Source: Rhodanobacter spathiphylli B39
Lineage (GTDB): Bacteria; Pseudomonadota; Gammaproteobacteria; Xanthomonadales; Rhodanobacteraceae
Reading direction: 5' to 3'
NCBI RefSeq assembly: GCF_000264295.1
Contig: NZ_AJXT01000034.1
Location: 1 to 64,000 of the forward strand
DNA length: 64,000 nt
Part shown: positions 60,045-64,000 of the stretch, piece after piece
Layout of the letters: each line of letters opens with the position of its first letter
Position numbering within the stretch: position 1 is the stretch's first letter
Notes under the pieces: generated by a model
Told to the model about the DNA's origin: nothing
Database searches by the model: none
The model's input: only the letters and a program-made list of their open reading frames with translations
Program-made: the position numbers and the translations under genes

Positions 60045-62747
60045 ATGCGCCGTCTCGTCCGCCCGCTCCTGCTTACCGCACTCGCCACCTGTTGCGGCGC
60101 CGCGTTTGCCGCCACCGCCGACCAGGCGCCGCAGGGTCGCCTGCCGGGCTGGGCGGTGCCGCAGTCGTACCAGCTGGCGTTCAAGGTCGATCCGGCGCAG
60201 CAGGACTTTTCCGGCACCACCACGATCAAGGTCAAGCTGACCCAGGCCTCCGACCACCTGTGGCTGGATGGCGCCGAGCTGAAGGTGTCGAAGGTGACGA
60301 TCACCGACGCCGCCGGCAGGACGCACGCGGGCAAGTACGTCAACGTCGACCCGAAGGCGGGCGTGGTGCGGGTGGATTTCGGCAGCACGCTGAAGCCGCA
60401 GGACCTCACCGTGAAGTTCGAGTACAGCGCGCCGCTCAACCAGCAGCTGCAGGGCCTGTACAAGGTCACCGCCAAGGGCCAGCCGTATGCGATGACGCAG
60501 ATGGAGCCGATCAGCGCGCGTTTCGCCTTCCCCGGTTTCGACGAGCCCGGCTTCAAGACCCCGTTCGACATCAGCATCACCGTGCCTGACCACGAGAACG
60601 TGGTGGCCAATACCAGGCAGGTGAAGGAGCAGCCGGCCGGCAAGGGCTGGAAGACCGTGACCTTCGCCCAGACGCTGCCGCTGCCGACCTACCTGGTCGC
60701 GTTCGCGGTCGGTCCGTGGGACATCGTGGACGGCCCGGACATCTCGCCCGACGCCTACCGCAGCGAGCCGCTGAAGCTGCGCGGCATCGCCGCCAAGGGT
60801 GAAGGCCATCGCATGGAACACGTGCTGGGCGAGACGCCGAGCATCATCCATGCACTGGAGAACTACTACGGCTTCGGCTATCCGTTCGGCAAGCTCGACC
60901 TGCTGGCGGCACCGGATTTCGAAGCCGGCGCGATGGAGAACCCGGGCCTGGTGACGTTCCGCGACTGGCTGCTGCTGCTGGACAAGGATTCCCCGGCCCG
61001 CAACGTGCAGGGCTCGTTCAACGTCAACGCGCATGAGCTGGCGCACCAGTGGACCGGCGACACGGTGACCACCGCGTGGTGGAACGACATCTGGCTCAAC
61101 GAGGCGTTCGCGACCTGGATGCAGCAGAAGGTCACCATGCAGGTGCATCCGGAATACCGCGCCGACCTCGACCGCGTGCGCGGCGCGCAGGGCGCGATGA
61201 GCAACGACAGCCTGACCAGCGCCCGCAGCATCCGCCAGCCGATCTCCGGCAACGGCGACATCATGACCGCGTTCGACGGCATCACCTACCAGAAGGGTGC
61301 CAGCGTCATCGCCATGTTCGAGAACTACGTGGGCGAGAAGACCTACCAGAAGGGCATGCGCGCCTACATCCAGAGCCAGAAGTACGGCAACGCCACCGCC
61401 GATGATCTGGTCTCGGCGATCGCCACCGCGGCCGACAAGGGCGAGGCGTTCAAGCATGCGTTCAAGAGCTTCCTCGACCAGTCCGGCGTGCCCTACGTGG
61501 CCACGAAGCTGGAGCAGAAGGACGGCAAGACCGTGCTGCAGCTGAGCCAGAGCCGCTACCTGCCGCTGGGCAGCAGCGGCGACGCCAGGCGCATCTGGGG
61601 CGTGCCGGTGTGCGTGCGCTACGGCACCGACGCCCACGGCAAAAATGGAGCACCGTCCAGCAAGGTCGCCTGCGACATGCTCGACCAGGCCACCGGTTCG
61701 ATGGAGCTGCCCGGCGCCAGCAAGCCGACCTGGGTGATGCCGAACGCGGACGCCAGCGGCTACTACCGCTTCAGCCTCGACAAGGACGGGCTCGATCGCC
61801 TGATCAAGCAGGTCGGCAAGCTCAGCGACGCCGAGCAGCTGGCCTACGCCGACGCGATCAACGCCAGCTTCCGTCGTGGCGATCTGGATGCCGGCCAGGT
61901 GCTGGCCGCCATGCAGCCGCTGACCGGTTCGAAGATCCGCGAAGTGGCCACCGTGCCACTGGACACGGCAGGCGGTCTCTACCATCGCATCGCCACCACC
62001 GATGCCCAGCGCGCCCGCCTGGCCGCATGGGCAAAGGCCGCCTACCTGCCGCGACTGGAGCAGCTCGGCTACCAGCGCAAGGCGGGCGAGCCGGAAGACG
62101 ATTCGCTGATGCGCAGCAGCCTGGCCAGTTCGCTGGCGTTCGACTTCAAGCTGCCCGAAGTGCGTGCGGCCCTGCTCAAGCAGGGTGATGCGGCGTTGAA
62201 GCCGACGGCGGATGGCCACCTGAACCTGGCCGCGGCCGATCCCGACCTGCTTGGCGATGCGCTGGGCGTGGCGGTGCAGGAACACGGCAAGAGCGCGGTC
62301 GATGCACTGATCGCCGAGTTGCCGAAGACCAGCGACCCGGCGCTGCGCAACGGCATCCTCGGCGGCCTGGCCAGTGTGGAAGATCCGGCACTGGCCGAGC
62401 AGGTGCGCAACTTCGCGCTGACCAAGCCGGTCAAGGTCGGCGAGATGGGCATGCTGCTGCGCGGTGGTCGCGATACGCAGGCCCAGCGTGACGCGATGTG
62501 GAACTGGTTCACCGCTCACTACCAGCAGATCCTCGATCGCACCGGCAGCTTCTCCGGTGGTCGCCTGCCGTCGCTGGCCGCCGGTGGCGGCTGCTCCACC
62601 GCCGAGTACGATCGCCTGCAGGCGTTCTTCAAGACCCGCGAGAAGGACGCGGCCGGCATCGGTCGTGGCCTGGCGCAGACCGGCGAGTCGATCCAGCTGT
62701 GCAGTGCGCTGACGGCGAAGCAGGACCCGGCCAGCATCCTGCGCTAA
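60045..62747 (+). CDS. Secreted M1 aminopeptidase (PepN/ERAP-like)
   Basis: This is a zinc aminopeptidase of 900 residues, exported by a signal peptide (ending GAAFAAT). The exopeptidase motif GAMEN is present in DFEAGAMENPGLVTFRDW, and the zinc site is HELAHQWTGDTVTTAWWNDIWLNEAFATW. The C-terminal half is the helical ERAP1-like domain (about 550-890). It resembles eukaryotic-type M1 peptidases more than cytosolic PepN because of the export signal. A terminator follows. It is separated from oxyR by the predicted sRNA and has an independent start. Confidence 0.93.
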   Translation: MRRLVRPLLLTALATCCGAAFAATADQAPQGRLPGWAVPQSYQLAFKVDPAQQDFSGTTTIKVKLTQASDHLWLDGAELKVSKVTITDAAGRTHAGKYVNVDPKAGVVRVDFGSTLKPQDLTVKFEYSAPLNQQLQGLYKVTAKGQPYAMTQMEPISARFAFPGFDEPGFKTPFDISITVPDHENVVANTRQVKEQPAGKGWKTVTFAQTLPLPTYLVAFAVGPWDIVDGPDISPDAYRSEPLKLRGIAAKGEGHRMEHVLGETPSIIHALENYYGFGYPFGKLDLLAAPDFEAGAMENPGLVTFRDWLLLLDKDSPARNVQGSFNVNAHELAHQWTGDTVTTAWWNDIWLNEAFATWMQQKVTMQVHPEYRADLDRVRGAQGAMSNDSLTSARSIRQPISGNGDIMTAFDGITYQKGASVIAMFENYVGEKTYQKGMRAYIQSQKYGNATADDLVSAIATAADKGEAFKHAFKSFLDQSGVPYVATKLEQKDGKTVLQLSQSRYLPLGSSGDARRIWGVPVCVRYGTDAHGKNGAPSSKVACDMLDQATGSMELPGASKPTWVMPNADASGYYRFSLDKDGLDRLIKQVGKLSDAEQLAYADAINASFRRGDLDAGQVLAAMQPLTGSKIREVATVPLDTAGGLYHRIATTDAQRARLAAWAKAAYLPRLEQLGYQRKAGEPEDDSLMRSSLASSLAFDFKLPEVRAALLKQGDAALKPTADGHLNLAAADPDLLGDALGVAVQEHGKSAVDALIAELPKTSDPALRNGILGGLASVEDPALAEQVRNFALTKPVKVGEMGMLLRGGRDTQAQRDAMWNWFTAHYQQILDRTGSFSGGRLPSLAAGGGCSTAEYDRLQAFFKTREKDAAGIGRGLAQTGESIQLCSALTAKQDPASILR

Positions 62748-62763
62748 GCGGCAACGAGGCATC

Positions 62764-62802
62764 CGCCGCCGGCACGGCATCGTGCCGGCGGCGCTTTTTT
62801 AT
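62764..62802 (+). terminator. Rho-independent terminator of the M1 aminopeptidase
   Basis: A perfect 12-bp stem GCCGCCGGCACG/CGTGCCGGCGGC is followed by GC and six T residues. It overlaps the stop codon of the convergent minus-strand gene. Confidence 0.9.
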
Positions 62803-63266
62803 CCGGGCGTGCGCGGGTCCTGCGGCAAGCTGGCTTCCATCCAGCCGTCGATGAACGCCTCGAGGGCCAGTCGCGCGGGCGGCACGATGCCGGCCTCGCG
62901 CACGAAGGCGGCGGCGGACTGGATCAGCAGTTGTCGCGACTGGCTGGAAGCCTGTCGTGCAGCGGCTTGTTGCTGGCGCAGTTGCACGATATGCGGCGAC
63001 GGCTGTCCGGGCTTGGCGAACTTCTGGTGGCGACGCAATTCGTCGGCGACCTGCCCGGTGTCGAACGCTGCCTTCAGCACGGCCTTGCGTGCATGCAGCA
63101 GGCGAACCAGCTGGCTCGCCGCCGGTGAGGGCCGGGCATCGACGCCCGGGGTCCGCAGGATCGCGGCAAGTTCGGGCGAACAGGAGGCAGGGCAGCTTCC
63201 ACCGGCGACGAATTGCTCCAGGTCGCGCAGAAAGGCAGCATGCTGGAACGGTTTCGGCGTGGCCAT
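62799..63266 (-). CDS. Hypothetical protein, mainly helical
   Basis: This is a 155-residue cytoplasmic protein without a signal peptide or membrane segment. It has two Cys close together in the N-terminal part (GGSCPASCSPEL) and many Ala, Gln and Arg in the centre (LRQQQAAARQASSQSRQLL), suggesting helices. Gene-like codon usage and a clean end at the terminator support it. Function and family are not recognised. Confidence 0.65.
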   Translation of the reverse strand: MATPKPFQHAAFLRDLEQFVAGGSCPASCSPELAAILRTPGVDARPSPAASQLVRLLHARKAVLKAAFDTGQVADELRRHQKFAKPGQPSPHIVQLRQQQAAARQASSQSRQLLIQSAAAFVREAGIVPPARLALEAFIDGWMEASLPQDPRTPG

Positions 63267-63484
63267 GACAAACCTTCGCTGGGGAAGCAGCGACCATACG
63301 TGCTTGCACCGCCATCCGCCACGCGTGCCCGCAACACATGCCCCATCCGCCGTATCCGTTCACACCCCGGGCGGCGGGACAGCGATAAAATTGCCACGTT
63401 GCACCGATGTGCGCCCGGGTCCTGTTCGGGGTCGGCGCCGTCCTTCATCCCACATCTCCATCGGCATCGCCTACAGGGGGCTTG

Positions 63485-64000
63485 ATGATCGAGCTGGAAA
63501 TCCAGGGGCTTTCGCAGAGTCGCGAAGGTCTGCTCATCGAAGTTGGCCGTTTCATTCTTGCCAGCGGTTTCACCTTGCAGCGCCAGCGTCTGGTGCAAGA
63601 CCCCCATGGCACACTGTTGACGATGGTGGTGCGCGGCTCGCCGCGCAAGAAGCGCGAACTGGAAGCGGCGCTGGAAGGTTACGACCGCTTCGTCAGTTTC
63701 CGGATCACGCCGTTCGTGGAAGGCGAGGAGCAGCCGCATTTCGGCGCCACGGTGAAGCGGGCGACCTATCTGCCGCCGCCGGCACCCGAGCCGGTCACGC
63801 CTGTCGCGAAGGTGGCGGCGCCTGCACCGGCTCGCGTCGCTTCGCCTGCCGCATCGCCATCGAGAGATGTGCTGACGGACGAACCCTTCGCGGTGGCGCC
63901 GATCCTGGCCCGGCCCGCGAAGACCGAAGCCGTGCAGGCCGAAGCCGTGCAGACCGTTCCGGCAGCGCCGCCTGCGCCGCCGGAACCGGACTTCGAATTC
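63485..64000 (+). CDS. Hypothetical protein with ACT-like N-terminus, cut by the window end
   Basis: 172 codons are visible and the frame is open at the edge. The first 85 residues (MIELEIQGLSQSREGLLIEV; LLTMVVRGSPRKKRELEAAL) have the beta-alpha-beta look of a small ACT/ferredoxin-like regulatory domain. They are followed by a long Pro/Ala/Val-rich linker from about residue 98, probably disordered. A second domain is likely beyond the window. A TAAAAT -10 candidate lies at 63386-63391. The family is not recognised. Confidence 0.7.
   Translation, partial: MIELEIQGLSQSREGLLIEVGRFILASGFTLQRQRLVQDPHGTLLTMVVRGSPRKKRELEAALEGYDRFVSFRITPFVEGEEQPHFGATVKRATYLPPPAPEPVTPVAKVAAPAPARVASPAASPSRDVLTDEPFAVAPILARPAKTEAVQAEAVQTVPAAPPAPPEPDFEF

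Overview
This is a high-GC chromosomal segment that most likely comes from a gammaproteobacterium of the order Xanthomonadales, family Rhodanobacteraceae (Rhodanobacter/Dyella/Luteibacter type). The evidence is the gene content and order (pilS-pilR beside sucC-sucD; ruvC-ruvA-kup-ruvB followed by ybgC-tolQRAB-pal-cpoB-queE-queC-tRNA-Lys) and the kinds of short intergenic repeat. The genus is inferred, not shown. No rRNA, prophage, transposase or CRISPR array was seen.

Layout. 1-1.8 kb: an intact integron integrase at the window edge, then 660 bp of non-genic DNA with a strict 21-bp minisatellite, a REP-like palindrome and a possible gene remnant. 1.8-10.9 kb: a mannose/high-mannose-glycan locus. 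A minus-strand operon (LacI regulator, FucP-type sugar permease, PfkB sugar kinase, AGE-family isomerase, secreted M1 peptidase) is divergent from a secreted GH92 alpha-mannosidase, and two copies of one palindromic operator lie between them. 11-18 kb: a three-gene phosphorelay set and pilSR. 18-25 kb: sucCD, nadE (with an in-frame repeat insertion), bamD, rluD and a YfiH/PgeF protein. 25-32 kb: a trehalose operon (otsB, GH15, otsA) and clpB behind a sigma-32-like promoter. 32-36 kb: a CsgG-like protein and a TonB-dependent receptor with a MetJ-type operator. 36-52 kb: aspS, yebC, ruvCAB with kup, the Tol-Pal system, queE/queC and tRNA-Lys. 52-64 kb: a hybrid kinase, a VTT-domain protein, a deaminase, glnS, apt, oxyR, a second M1 aminopeptidase and a hypothetical gene cut by the window end.

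Most interesting signals. (1) Divergent from oxyR there is an OxyR-type site, a weak promoter, a stem-loop displaying a CU-rich loop and a strong terminator. Together these predict an OxyS-like small RNA of about 105 nt. (2) Two loci, after kup and after apt, carry the same five-hairpin array of about 150 bp. In both, the gene's stop codon lies in hairpin 1 and GGA lies in the loops of hairpins 2 and 5, while the stems differ in sequence but keep their pairing. (3) A second element of about 150 bp, with inverted GGGAAC/T-array arms, has inserted in frame inside nadE and also at the 5' end of ruvC. (4) The TonB receptor appears to be under MetJ control. (5) The mannose locus encodes a pathway through free fructose and includes a peptidase, which points to glycoprotein N-glycans as the substrate.
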